From positions 28,580,001 through 28,644,000 of the forward strand of contig CM060733.1 in NCBI GenBank assembly GCA_030704615.1: a stretch of DNA of 64,000 bases. Direction: 5' to 3'. The translations under genes were made by a program, and so were the position numbers. Positions 10,027-19,116 of the stretch are shown in pieces. Origin of the DNA: Takakia lepidozioides. Taxonomy: Eukaryota; Streptophyta; Takakiopsida; Takakiales; Takakiaceae. Position 1 is the first letter of the stretch; the number at the start of each line of letters is the position of its first letter. The notes beneath the pieces were generated by a model, which saw only the letters and a list, made by a program, of their open reading frames with translations, was not told the origin of the DNA and ran no database searches.

Positions 10027-11179
10027 TCAAATTTGATGATAGCCGGAGCGCAAATCGATCCGGCTGAAATACTTCGCTCCTGCCAACCGATCGAAAAGGT
10101 CGTCGATCCTTGGGCAAAGGGTACCGATTTTTTATAGTCACCTTATTCAGAGCCCTGTAATCGACACACATCCGCAGTATGCCATCCTTCTTGTCTGCGA
10201 ATAGTACCAGGGCTCCGTAAGGTGACTTAATCGGCCGGATGTACCCCTTTGACATTAGATCCTTGAGCTGAGTCTTCAGCTCGACCAACTCTCTGTGGCT
10301 CAACCGGTAGGGCGCCTTGGCAGGCAGCTCCGATCCCGGTATCAAACCATTCCCACACGATAGCGTGACTACTCTCTTGCAGCCATCTATGACCGCTCCG
10401 GATCTGCTCAAAAATGTCATCCCCAAAATGAGATCCACTCCATCGATCTCGCAAATGGTAAAGTTTTCACGTCCCTCCCAACTCCCGAGCTGAAGAGGAA
10501 CATCGAACGCCAACTTCGTCGCCAATTGTGGTTTTCCTTTAGCAGAACGCACCTCAATAGGGGCTCCCACATCACTTGTCGGGAGTCCCAGCTTCCGTGC
10601 CATTGCCGGTGTCATGAAGGAGTGCGACGCTCCTGTGTCCACCAACAACGACACGTTAGTTCCGGAAATTATCCCATTCACGAACAATAACTGACTCCCT
10701 TTACGCAGGGCGCCAGTTTCCTGATACAACTCACAAGAGTAGTTGCCTACCTTGCAAGTCTTGGCGACCACCGCTTCCACCAAGCAGCTGATGGAATCTT
10801 CTGACAGCTCTGTGATCGCCCGAGTCATGTTCAATTGTCGGGGTTTTGCGCACTTCTTAGCCATGTGCTCGGGCTCCTCGCAATTAAAGCACACTCCATC
10901 GAAGGTCACCTTTTGTCCGCCATAAGCCGTCGCACCTGATTTTCCTTTCGGAGCACCGGGTGTCGTCTTGGCATGTGAAGGCCCTCCCTTCAATTTCCAC
11001 GTGCCATTGTCGCCGCGTGGCCTATCCCACTTCTTTTCCGGTCGAAATGAGTCACCCTCCCGCCGGGTCTTCTTGTGGTTCAGCTCCGTACGGCCTTGTC
11101 TTTCGCCCCTAGGGACATCCGAGAAACATTCAGCCCTCTCAATTGCCTCGTTCAAAGTCTTAGGTGGCTTCTCCTCCAA
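10010..11179 (-). pseudogene. Gypsy-1 gag zinc knuckle, protease and RT N-terminus
   Basis: A 389-codon open stretch. Residues 97-110 form a CCHC zinc knuckle ([14 protein letters not shown]). Residues 177-188 carry the aspartic-protease site [11 protein letters not shown] with the catalytic D181-T-G intact. From about residue 285 the RT N-terminus appears ([43 protein letters not shown]). Between residues 277 and 281 (near 10345) about 255 bp present in Gypsy-2 at 34660-34914 are missing. That deletion removes the protease-RT linker and happens to keep the frame open. Confidence 0.85.
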
Positions 11180-11898
11180 CTTCCGCCTGGCTCATGGAGC
11201 CAGTCCCGCCACAAAGTTGAAGACCATCTCTGGTTCTGCCATGTCCGTGAGTTCGAGCAATAGCACATTGAAAGCCTGAACATATCCCCGAATGTCATCC
11301 GTTTGCTTCAAATTACTCATCTTGTCTCGGGCGAGCCAGGACGCGTTGAGGGGCACAAACTGTCTCTTCATCAGTTCCTTGAACCCACTCCAGCTTAAGG
11401 ATTCTGGGTTTGGACCTCGGTTGTGAAGGCGTTTCTGCCACCATTGTGAGCATAGCCCCTCAAATAGGTGGGAGCCACTTCCACCCGATCTTCGTTTCTG
11501 AACTTGGCCTGCTCTAGCTCCAAGAGCCAGGTGTTGAGTGCCTTCTGATTTCGGACGCCCTCGAAGGTGCCGAGTTCATTAGGCTTCACCTTAAACTTTG
11601 CCTTAGTGGAAGTGGCATTAGTCGCCTTCAACACGTCTTTCAACGTCCCGCCAAACTGCGCCAACAACCCTTCCCAAAAGGCTACTGGCATGGGAGGCAT
11701 CTGTTGGTCTGTTGAAGCTCTTAGGAATTCCTTAGGCTCTGACTCCTCAGATTCCTCCCGTTCTTGAGCGGCCTCGTTTTCAAAAGTATGCATCGCTTCC
11801 TCAAATGGCCGCTTCGGTGACACGTCGCCCCCATCGGGCTCACCAGGATCATCATCTTTCGGGCCGTTCCGCTTTCGCCTTGGCTTGCCCGACCCCAT
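11180..11898 (-). pseudogene. Gypsy-1 gag (capsid part)
   Basis: The minus-strand ATG at 11898 begins MGSGKPRRKRNGP, an acidic/basic N-terminal region, followed by a retrotransposon gag core (LGTFEGVRNQKALNTWLLEL, VEVAPTYLRGYA). A frame change occurs near 11480: a segment equal to Gypsy-2 ALNTWLLELEQYFRAAKL is shortened. A Trp codon in the Gypsy-2 frame (APWARRKL) is TGA here near 11193. The product would have been the capsid protein of the element's particle. Confidence 0.75.
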
Positions 11899-11939
11899 GA
11901 TGAGGCCGATCCCAAGGACGACCGCGTACTGAACTCTAA

Positions 11940-11951
11940 GCTCTGATACCA
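11940..11951 (-). promoter_or_regulatory. Gypsy-1 primer-binding site (initiator tRNA-Met)
   Basis: On the minus strand TGGTATCAGAGC lies two bases after the LTR end. This is the usual plant PBS complementary to the 3' end of initiator tRNA-Met, and it primes minus-strand DNA synthesis. Confidence 0.9.
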
Positions 11952-11953
11952 AG

Positions 11954-12482
11954 TGTCGCGCACCTCACTTCAGTAAGCTCCCATTCAAGTCATAGTTACT
12001 CGCTTTGATGCGCGCGCCTAACTCCCAACCTGGCCGCCGACCAACTTGGAGCTTCGGCTGCTCACCGGGACATAACGATCCCCCTTTACTCTTCCAAAAG
12101 ACCCTCCACCAATTTGGGCCTAGTGGAAATTCCCTTTGGTAGATGGTAGTCCGGAATAGTTCCCCACTCCTTGGTCGCTTTCCAGCTCGCTCGCTTACTC
12201 ACTAGTTTTTGGTCACCACCGAGCTTGCACCGTTTTCGGGGTTACTACTCCCTATATATACTTCTATGACTGTCCGCGGGGGTTTCACAAACAACCATGC
12301 CAGTTTATGGCGAACCACCACGAAGACCCTCAACTCCCGGTTATGAGTCGCGGTGAGTCTTGGCCCACCCACCACGGCCCCAATGGACCGTGATGAGTCC
12401 CAAGACTCCCCACAACTCCCACCACAAGGTCTCCGCCCCATGGTGAGTCCTATGCCACCCCCACTAAGTCCCGCTAAGCTCC
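11954..12482 (-). repeat. Gypsy-1 5' LTR, proximal part (R/U5 side)
   Basis: It begins at TGTCGCGCAC (complement of the LTR end GTGCGCGACA) and matches, in reverse, the Gypsy-2 LTR from 33025 back to about position 190 of that LTR. It contains CCCTATATATACTTCT, a likely TATA box in the LTR promoter. It stops at 12482 where Gypsy-3 is inserted. Confidence 0.9.
12478..12482. repeat. Target-site duplication GCTCC, left copy (Gypsy-3)
   Basis: GCTCC directly precedes the Gypsy-3 terminus TGTCGGGCGG and is repeated at 25784-25788 after the other end. A 5 bp duplication is the normal signature of Gypsy integrase. Confidence 0.92.
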
Positions 12483-13531
12483 TGTCGGGCGGCTTTTACT
12501 CATCCATCCCTTCGCTATCCGAGGTAGGAACTCCAAGATAGAAGAGTTGGAAATCTCTAAGCACTCAGCCCGCTCAGAACAATCAGTCATGACCTACAGC
12601 TAGTGTATCATGGGGGTGTTTCCTATTTGTATTCCTTCCCGTATTCATGTTAGCAAGTTCCCTTACTATTGGCAATTTAAGTATCAGATTGCTTCAGCAA
12701 TCTATCAGGTTCCATCAACTCATCCATCCATTCCACAGCTTCACTCAGGTCTCTCTACACAGTGTGAGTATGAAGTATGTATCAGATTAATTTCTATCAA
12801 GTATCAGGCTGAAGCCATGGCGTCTCTAAACTGCCCTACATTACAACTCTACAGCTTGCATTCATCAAGCATCAACAGATCGTCTCTCCTCCTACTTCGT
12901 GCTCTCCATCTTTTCGCTCAGAGATGCGCTCCCCGCCTGATCTCCCAACCGTGATGCCAGAAGTCCCCCCTAGAAGTCCCTTTCCAGACGTCCCCGCTCT
13001 TGGTTGTATCTACCACAAGCTGTTCTAACCGCTTTCCTAACTAACCGTCATCCCTGTAGTACACGTTCCTTTTTCAGACGTCGTTCCCCCACAGTCGTTT
13101 CCTGCCAATGATAACTGTCCCCCAGCTGTGCCGAGCTGTGACTGGCTGTATCAGGCTGTGTAGGGCTGTGACTGGTTGTGTCGGGCTGTGTAGGGCTGTG
13201 CGAAGCTGTGGCGGCTGTGTCGGGCTGTGACTGGCTGTGTTGGGCTGTGTCGGCTGTGCGAAGCTGTGGCCGGCTGTGTTGGCTGTGTAGGGCTGTGTTG
13301 GCTGTGCGGAGCTGTGACGGCTGTGATGACTGTGGCGGCTGTGTCGGACTGTGACAGGCTGTGTCGGGCTGTGTATCTCCCCCCCTAAAGCCTGTTGCTG
13401 TCACCCCTAAGGCTCCTGTTGGTCTCAGTCTGTGTAAATATTAAGGGTACCCCACAGATCCCGTAAAAGGGTCTCAGTCAGTACCCCATTGATCCCGTAA
13501 AAGCGTCTAAGTCCCAAGCAGCCCTCTAACA
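12483..13531 (-). repeat. Gypsy-3 3' LTR
   Basis: It starts TGTCGGGCGGCTTTTACTC at 12483 and ends CCCTCTAACA at 13531. It is nearly the same as 24763-25783 apart from copy number in the GGCTGTG minisatellite (13130-13380) and a C tract. Because the element lies on the minus strand, this left copy is the 3' LTR. Confidence 0.93.
13130..13380. repeat. GGCTGTG minisatellite in Gypsy-3 3' LTR
   Basis: Irregular tandem array built from GGCTGTGTC, GGGCTGTGTA, GGGCTGTGAC and GCGAAGCTGTG units. On the minus strand it stays open and reads as SHSPTQPDTA-type repeats. The other LTR has a homologous but shorter and differently arranged array (about 25405-25625). Confidence 0.88.
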
Positions 13532-13550
13532 TTTACCCCTCCCCCTCTCA
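13532..13550 (-). promoter_or_regulatory. Gypsy-3 polypurine tract
   Basis: On the minus strand the 19 bases just before the 3' LTR read TGAGAGGGGGAGGGGTAAA, almost all purine. This is the expected primer site for plus-strand synthesis, immediately next to the LTR. Confidence 0.8.
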
Positions 13551-13570
13551 AAAAGCCGTGTCCTCACGGT

Positions 13571-13874
13571 TTACTGTTTGGGATTAGCAAACCTTTGTGA
13601 GCGAGCACCCTTCTGACGTTGAGAGTCTCGTGAAGGACTCCGTGTGCGAGCCCGAGGTATGTCACTGGTTGACATAGATGATTGAGCACAACCTGGAAAT
13701 GTCAGTCCCTCCTTTGGCTGATATCGAGGTAATCTCTCAGGCATAGGAGACCCCCGTCGCTTCTTCTCTGCCATCTGAATTGCATAGTCCTCTGCCATGT
13801 CAAAAGAGTCCGCTGAAGAAACAGTAGTATCAGAATCGTCTTCCCCCCTGAGGTGTTTTAACGGTCGAACTCTA
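13571..13874 (-). pseudogene. Gypsy-3 3' coding region, basic C-terminal tail
   Basis: The open minus-strand frame 13798-13571 encodes a short, strongly basic and Ser/Arg-rich tail (RARTRSPSRDSQRQKGARSQRF). The frame is open back to about 13870 with an acidic/Ser stretch (DDSDTTVSSADSFD). It follows the 14860-13886 frame in the same sense and is probably its continuation after a frameshift near 13880. An acidic-then-basic end would suit nucleic-acid binding, but that is inference. Confidence 0.4.
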
Positions 13875-13885
13875 ACTGGAATCCT

Positions 13886-14860
13886 CTAGGGCATACAATG
13901 TGGTCCCACCATGTCTGGAAGTTTAATCTGTAAAACTTGTTGTAAGCGCTGAATTGCAAAATTGGTGAAGACCCTGAACTCCTTGTCTGTACAGATGAGT
14001 GGTGTGCCAATGACTTGAGAACAATGCAAGTATTTCCATGCCTCATGTCCCTTAAAGAAAATATCGTCAGGCCCGAATTTCTGTGTTGACAAATTGTTCC
14101 AGGCCGAATGAAACCATGAACAAATTTGAGAATCCTTTTGCATCATAACTTTTGCCTCATATAGGTACATATGAGGTGGCACTGAAGGTAAGACCCAATG
14201 ATCCCCACTGGAATAACTCAGAAAGCGCGATTGCATCTTCTGCTGCTCAATGTGATAACGTGCCAGAAAACAAGCAGCATAGTATAACCCGCAGCCCATG
14301 ACAATACTTGCTACCTCCTTGGTCTTGGTATAAATGAATCCATGTACAACTTGGAAGGCAATTAATTCCTTCAACATGGTACTTGCCTCATGCCAGTACC
14401 TCGCAAAGTGATGATCTTCAATGGGTCGATTGTTCGGAAGAACCTTAGTCCTAGTTGCCACTGGCAGCCAAATGCGCATGATCTGGTAGTAATGTGCCAA
14501 CGACTGCGGAGGACTAAATTCCTTCCAAGCCAAATCCAACACAATGGGGATTTGGTTGAAGGGCATAATCATAGCCCAACTGTACTCCCGTGCAGCAGGA
14601 GTTTTAGGTGGGTTAAAAGCAGCATCCCCCCATACCTCAGGCTGTGGCGGCTGTGGTGTGGCTGTAGTAACAACAGGGTTAGCTACTGGCACAATCACTT
14701 GTTGTGGTATTGGTAGCACTGGCTCTTGTACCACTGGCATCTCCTGCACCCCCTGCGAAGAAGACTGAAAAGCTAAAGTTTTGGCTTGTAAATAAGAAGC
14801 CATCAGCTGCTCCTCAGGTACAAAGACTCTCTTGTCAATATTTGATGTCAGGTCCTCCAC
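13886..14860 (-). CDS. Gypsy-3 3' ORF, third segment, unknown function
   Basis: A 324-codon same-sense frame. Residues ~45-85 are Pro/Val/Gln-rich (PVLPIPQQVIVPVANPV). The rest looks like a folded, aromatic-rich domain (REYSWAMIMPFNQIPIV, SLAHYYQIMRIWLPV, GCGLYYAACFLARYH, DDIFFKGHEAWKYLH). There is no clear membrane segment, protease cut site or metal site. It lies after integrase, where Athila-like elements have an env-like ORF, but nothing here looks like an envelope protein. It probably belonged to one long ORF with the two segments upstream. Confidence 0.55.
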   Translation of the reverse strand: MEDLTSNIDKRVFVPEEQLMASYLQAKTLAFQSSSQGVQEMPVVQEPVLPIPQQVIVPVANPVVTTATPQPPQPEVWGDAAFNPPKTPAAREYSWAMIMPFNQIPIVLDLAWKEFSPPQSLAHYYQIMRIWLPVATRTKVLPNNRPIEDHHFARYWHEASTMLKELIAFQVVHGFIYTKTKEVASIVMGCGLYYAACFLARYHIEQQKMQSRFLSYSSGDHWVLPSVPPHMYLYEAKVMMQKDSQICSWFHSAWNNLSTQKFGPDDIFFKGHEAWKYLHCSQVIGTPLICTDKEFRVFTNFAIQRLQQVLQIKLPDMVGPHCMP

Positions 14861-14893
14861 CTGAGTCTGCAGGCCGTCTACATCCTCTTGTAG

Positions 14894-15766
14894 CTACGCT
14901 ATCCTACTATGGATATTGTCTATAGTAGTTGTGGCAATGTTCTGCACCTGCAGTCTGAGCTCATTCATCTCGCCCTGGGTGAGCTTCCGTGGTGCTTTGC
15001 CTTCCACCGGTCCTTGTGCTAACCAGACCTGCAGAAGGTGGTTATCCACCAAGTTGCTTGTGGCACCCCTGAGAGTCTGCTCCTCTCTGAGTTTGTACAT
15101 ATCTAACTGTTGCTGTAAAGCCTCCATGCGCTTTGCATGAGATTCAACCAAACTCGCATAGGCAGCAATCAGATTATTGGCTTCCTTCCAAGCCTTGTTA
15201 GCGACAGAGAGTTCATTTCTATTAGCCATGACCGTTTGTTGCAATTCTAGGATGTACCTCTCTTGGTCAGCTTCAACCTGCCTATATTGCTTGAAAGTAT
15301 TCTCATTGTGACATATTGTATTCTTCATATCAACAATGAGTTTCGCCTGCTCGAGTGTCTCTGCCTCTGCCTTCAGACATCTTTCCGCTTGACTGTTAAC
15401 TTCTATTGTAGTTTGCTCAAGCGTAGTTGTGAGTGTAGCACATTGTATGGTCATCCTCTCATATACTGCCTGCAACTCGGTATGTAGTGCATTTACTTCT
15501 TGCAAGTTGCCCTCATGCTTCACCTGCATCTGGTATAATTGTTGGTTATGTGCTTCGTGCAACTGGTCCTGCGCGAGGCCTGCTTCAATCAAATGTTCCT
15601 TGGCCAATTGCAAAGCAGCTTTTGTACCCTCTAACTCTTGCTGTAACTTGAGAGTGACCTCCTCATCGACCTTGTTTGCACACTCAGTGGCAAGTCGAGC
15701 CTCAAACTCCTTCCTGAGTTCCTCCCTCAAAGCTGCCAATTGGGTAGATGGAACATGGGATTTCAC
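14894..15766 (-). CDS. Gypsy-3 3' ORF, second segment: long coiled-coil protein
   Basis: This 290-codon frame starts without ATG (GTG at 15766), so it most likely continues from the previous segment by a frameshift. Residues ~8-230 are dense in Glu, Gln, Leu, Lys and Ala in heptad-like order (LREELRKEFEARLATEC, LKLQQELEGTKAALQLAKEH, MEALQQQLDMYKLREEQTL), predicting an almost continuous coiled coil. Such a rod would allow oligomerisation or particle association, but no known retrotransposon protein is matched. It overlaps the end of the first segment (TGA at 15765-15763) by a few bases. Confidence 0.6.
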   Translation of the reverse strand: MKSHVPSTQLAALREELRKEFEARLATECANKVDEEVTLKLQQELEGTKAALQLAKEHLIEAGLAQDQLHEAHNQQLYQMQVKHEGNLQEVNALHTELQAVYERMTIQCATLTTTLEQTTIEVNSQAERCLKAEAETLEQAKLIVDMKNTICHNENTFKQYRQVEADQERYILELQQTVMANRNELSVANKAWKEANNLIAAYASLVESHAKRMEALQQQLDMYKLREEQTLRGATSNLVDNHLLQVWLAQGPVEGKAPRKLTQGEMNELRLQVQNIATTTIDNIHSRIA

Positions 15767-17061
15767 ATAAGGCCCAACAAATTAAGTGTCATACTTATGG
15801 AACTCATAAGCATGGCCTGTTGAGGGTCATCATGGTGAGTTTGCTGCTGTTCTCCTTGATCCTCGATAGTGTGATGCCTCACGAACCATTCAGGCCATTG
15901 CCCCACCATATTTTCTTCCTGAACCATCTCATCCGCCACAGGTGGTGCAGTGTCTTGATATTCTACCTGTGGTACCTCCGTCACAGGTGTGGGTATTACA
16001 TGCATAGCAGGGTTTCCCCTAGACAACCGCTGTACCTCTGGAATCACTGGTTCCCTTACCAAGCCAGAGTTTTCATAGAGAAGGTCACCCTTCTCAATTT
16101 CGGCCACGACCTGCTCTGTAGTGGGAATGTCCAACCTTTCTCCTTCTTGAGCAATTGGTGGTGATGCCACAACATATACTAATTGTGGAGCCTCCAAAAC
16201 AACAGAGTCAATTGGTTGTGGTATCGAAGTGACTTCCTCTTCCCTCTCTGAAGGCCCTGCTTCCAATAGTAGCAGCTCTCTGTGCTGCTGTGCCCCTTCC
16301 TGCACAAGAGCTTGGGAAACATTATCATGCGGTTTCCGTGAAGCCAGTGGATCCGCCACTACAGTCTTTCCCTGCCTCTGTCTCTTAGACTGGGGTTGCA
16401 CTGCCAGTCCACCCTCACTGTGTGAAGAGCCTTGCTCTTCAATGGCAGTGGTTTCTGTTTCAAACACTCCCATCTCCTTTCTCTCCCGAGTATCAAGTAT
16501 GCAAGAATCAAGAATTATTTGAGCAATGATTGGACCGGACACAATGATGGGAGACTTAGCAGCAGTGCCCTGTAACCTCTTCATCTCGTCCACCAATCCA
16601 TTGTACATTAACTCCGCCCAAGCGACATCCTCTCCCCTCAAAGTTTTCAGGATCTCCTCTGTGAAGGACCTGCTCAAATACTGTTGGTTCTGTTTCATGG
16701 CAAACAGAACGTTCAAGATTTGGCCAACTTCCCTAAGCCCTGGGTACTTGGCTTTGGTACAAGCAAAACCTTGAGTTTTAAAGAAACTCCCTTCTTGGAA
16801 CAAATTCCCTATCTGCAATCTTGCCCTGTGCTCATCCACCTCCACATGTCCTGATGGCAATTCAAACAATTGCTGCAGGTACTGGGGAGTAATTTCTATA
16901 TCTACTCCCCTCACCTGAGTAACTCCTGTCCGAGGCTCAAAGTTCTGAAGAAATTGTATCATGAACTGCCGATGATGCAAGGACCAGTCCTTGCGTAGCA
17001 ATCCCTCCAATCGCAGCTCCTTCAGTAGCTGCACCGCCTGTGGTGTAGCAATCGTTTGCTT
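15763..17061 (-). CDS. Gypsy-3 3' ORF, first segment, in frame with integrase behind one TAG
   Basis: The frame is open from directly after the TAG at 17064-17062, which ends the integrase frame, to a TGA at 15765-15763. No ATG is present near its start. The N-terminal ~150 residues look like a small folded domain (HHRQFMIQFLQNFEPRTGV, VDIEITPQYLQQLFELPSG, FTEEILKTLRGEDVAWAEL). The rest is acidic, Pro/Val/Gln-rich and probably disordered, with one basic patch (QSKRQRQGKT). The N-terminal pattern recalls the extra ORF of Ogre/Tat elements ('plant transposon protein' type), which there usually precedes gag; this likeness is tentative. Expression would need readthrough of the TAG, splicing or internal initiation. 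Confidence 0.55.
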   Translation of the reverse strand, partial: KQTIATPQAVQLLKELRLEGLLRKDWSLHHRQFMIQFLQNFEPRTGVTQVRGVDIEITPQYLQQLFELPSGHVEVDEHRARLQIGNLFQEGSFFKTQGFACTKAKYPGLREVGQILNVLFAMKQNQQYLSRSFTEEILKTLRGEDVAWAELMYNGLVDEMKRLQGTAAKSPIIVSGPIIAQIILDSCILDTRERKEMGVFETETTAIEEQGSSHSEGGLAVQPQSKRQRQGKTVVADPLASRKPHDNVSQALVQEGAQQHRELLLLEAGPSEREEEVTSIPQPIDSVVLEAPQLVYVVASPPIAQEGERLDIPTTEQVVAEIEKGDLLYENSGLVREPVIPEVQRLSRGNPAMHVIPTPVTEVPQVEYQDTAPPVADEMVQEENMVGQWPEWFVRHHTIEDQGEQQQTHHDDPQQAMLMSSISMTLNLLGLM

Positions 17062-19116
17062 CTATAAGATTGTGGTGCTCTTCACCCTGATATCCTCCAT
17101 TCCTCTCACTCTCTTCATTCTAGACAAACAGAAAGGTTTTGGTTGCAACAACTGAAGAAACGCCTGCAGGGCACAAAGCATAAAAGTATGGTTGGCGCAG
17201 AATGAAATGGGTAAGTGCTTGTAAGCCTGCGGGGCTTGCAAGTATCGGTTTAGAGAAAAGGTACTCTGCGTTCGTCCGTCCTTGTGCCACTGCGTAAGTA
17301 GTAATGCGAGAGTGTAGTCTGTTATTTCCGCCATAGCTTCAAAGCTATAGCTTTGATTGTCTCTCCTGACGAGACGCCCGTTACTTGGAACGACGCCGAC
17401 TCTTGCGCTCAGAATCCTTCTCAATTCTTGATTTTGCTTCTTGGAAAATACCCTGTGCAGGTAATTCTGGCTCATGATTGGCTGTTGGCTCTGCGATTGG
17501 TTTCGTAATTTAATTCCCTTTTCTGAACTCGAAAAGGGTTCCGTTACCCTGGTACTGAATGCATTAATGGGCCCACAATTAGTTGTTGTACCGGGTAGAT
17601 ACTTTGACGGCCAATTTTGTCTTCTTTCTTGATGACACCCGTTCTTGTACTTCATGTCCGGCTGTGTGTCTTGCCCTGGCGTCCACGTGTCCATTTCTAA
17701 ACGTGCCTCCGTCCACTTTTCTGTCGGCCACTCTCCGGATGTTAACCCACGTCCACCTGTCACTAATCCTATGGATTGTGTAACCCCAGTAGGCTGTGTT
17801 GAGCTGTGACAGGCTGTGTCATACTGTGGTACGCTGTGATAGGCTGTGTGGCACTGTGGTAAGCTGTGATAGGCTGTGACACGATGTGGTAGGTTGTGAT
17901 AGGCTATGTCACGCTGTGATGGGCTGTGATAGGCTGTGTGACACTGTGATGGGCTGTGATAGGCTGTGTCGCGCCGTGATGGGCTGTGATAGGCTGTGTG
18001 ACGCTGTGATGGGCTGTGATAGGCTGTGTCGCGCCGTGATAGGTTGTGATAGGCTATGTGACGCCGTGATGGGCTGTGATAGGCTGTGTCACGCTTGTAC
18101 TGCCCGCCCTGGTCATATACGCTCGGCCTAGCGACAAGTGCTCCATACTCCGTTGGTATCACTGGCGCAGCCCGTGACTGCTTCTGCGTTTCAACATGCA
18201 AATCGTGCTGCAATGGTTTGTCATGGATACCACTGTACCCCTTCAACTTATTGGCATTGACTCTTCCCAGTATCTCTTTGTTAATGGTTTGTAACATGGC
18301 GGTGTTGTTATCATACATCTTCTGTATGACATAAGGTCCTTTCCATGGTGATTTAAGCTTAGAAGCTTTAATCTTCCCCTTCTTCTGCAACCAGAGAACC
18401 AAATCTCCCGTCTTAAAAGTCTTTAACTTGTCTTCATCAAACTGTTCCTTCCTCTTCATCTGAATTCTGGTCATGTTATCAGCTGCATCAGCACGTACTT
18501 CTTCCACATGGTATAATTCATGTTTCCTGACCTTAATTGAATCTTCCAATTCCATTCTCTTTCCCCATTCCGTTCTCATGGTAGGTAACAAGAATTCCAC
18601 TGGAAGTAAAGCTTCCATACCATAAACTAATTGGAATGGTGTATACTTAGTGGTGACTTTATATGAAGTCATGTATGACCACAAAGCTGTCAGCAGCTTT
18701 GTATCCCAATCCGTTCTGTTTGCATTGACTATCTTAGCCAAGATAGTACATAGTATTTTGTTGGTAGCCTCTGCCTGCCCATTACCCTGTGGGTAATACG
18801 TTGTACTCTTCCTATGCACAATCATGAACTCTTTAGTCAATAGTTCAATGGTCTCATTAATGAAGTGACTTCCCTGATCACTGATACATTCCAAGGGACA
18901 GCCAAATCGTGTAAGTATGTTCTCATACGTGAACCTTGCTGTGGACTTGGCTTTGTTGTCCCTCAAAGCTTTAGCTTCCACCCACTTCGTAGTATAATCA
19001 GTGGCTGTAATTATGTACTTGTTCTGTGTATTCTTGGCTGGTGGGTTAATTGGTCCAACAAAGTCTAGTCCCCATTTCTGAAATGGTTCAGTAGGCATCG
19101 TAGGATGCAAAGCCAT
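17062..19116 (-). CDS. Gypsy-3 integrase core with a long repeat-bearing C-terminal extension
   Basis: This 684-codon frame begins in the integrase core. The catalytic triad is D18 (FQKWGLDFVG), D80 (CISDQGSHF) and E116 (GNGQAEATN), with 35 residues between the last two, as in DD35E enzymes. It is followed by the usual post-core region (TPFQLVYGMEALLP, FKTGDLVLWLQKKG, SPWKGPYVI). From about residue 335 to 435 comes a run of near-identical 10-residue repeats (DTAYHSPSQR) translated from the GGCTGTG minisatellite at 17800-18110. The last ~190 residues (MSQNYLHRVFSKK onward) probably belong to the 3' ORF. It ends at a TAG at 17064-17062. The enzyme cuts the host target and joins the element's DNA ends to it. 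Confidence 0.85.
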   Translation of the reverse strand: MALHPTMPTEPFQKWGLDFVGPINPPAKNTQNKYIITATDYTTKWVEAKALRDNKAKSTARFTYENILTRFGCPLECISDQGSHFINETIELLTKEFMIVHRKSTTYYPQGNGQAEATNKILCTILAKIVNANRTDWDTKLLTALWSYMTSYKVTTKYTPFQLVYGMEALLPVEFLLPTMRTEWGKRMELEDSIKVRKHELYHVEEVRADAADNMTRIQMKRKEQFDEDKLKTFKTGDLVLWLQKKGKIKASKLKSPWKGPYVIQKMYDNNTAMLQTINKEILGRVNANKLKGYSGIHDKPLQHDLHVETQKQSRAAPVIPTEYGALVARPSVYDQGGQYKRDTAYHSPSRRHIAYHNLSRRDTAYHSPSQRHTAYHSPSRRDTAYHSPSQCHTAYHSPSQRDIAYHNLPHRVTAYHSLPQCHTAYHSVPQYDTACHSSTQPTGVTQSIGLVTGGRGLTSGEWPTEKWTEARLEMDTWTPGQDTQPDMKYKNGCHQERRQNWPSKYLPGTTTNCGPINAFSTRVTEPFSSSEKGIKLRNQSQSQQPIMSQNYLHRVFSKKQNQELRRILSARVGVVPSNGRLVRRDNQSYSFEAMAEITDYTLALLLTQWHKDGRTQSTFSLNRYLQAPQAYKHLPISFCANHTFMLCALQAFLQLLQPKPFCLSRMKRVRGMEDIRVKSTTIL
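17795..18110. repeat. GGCTGTG minisatellite inside the Gypsy-3 integrase frame
   Basis: A tandem array of ~30 bp units (GGCTGTGATAGGCTGTGTC plus variants with ACGCTGTGAT/GCGCCGTGAT). Because the unit is a multiple of three, the minus-strand frame stays open and gives repeated YHSPSQRDTA units. The motif is the same as in the LTR array, about 4 kb away in the same element. Confidence 0.88.

Noticed and set aside
12610-12954. A 114-codon plus-strand frame, nearly repeated at 24890-25252
   Set aside because: Both copies lie within the Gypsy-3 LTRs and repeat simply because the LTRs are copies. They are antisense to the element and show no domain.
13048-13404. Possible CRISPR-like or regularly spaced repeat in the LTR
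   Set aside because: The units are contiguous, irregular in length and lack unique spacers. It is a minisatellite in a plant retrotransposon.
13886-17061. Envelope gene of an Athila-like element
   Set aside because: The position fits, but no signal peptide, transmembrane segment or processing site could be seen, and a large part is coiled coil.
17886-18131. Plus-strand frame with repeats of the form MGCDRLCHAV
   Set aside because: It is the other-strand reading of the GGCTGTG minisatellite, open only because the unit length is a multiple of three.
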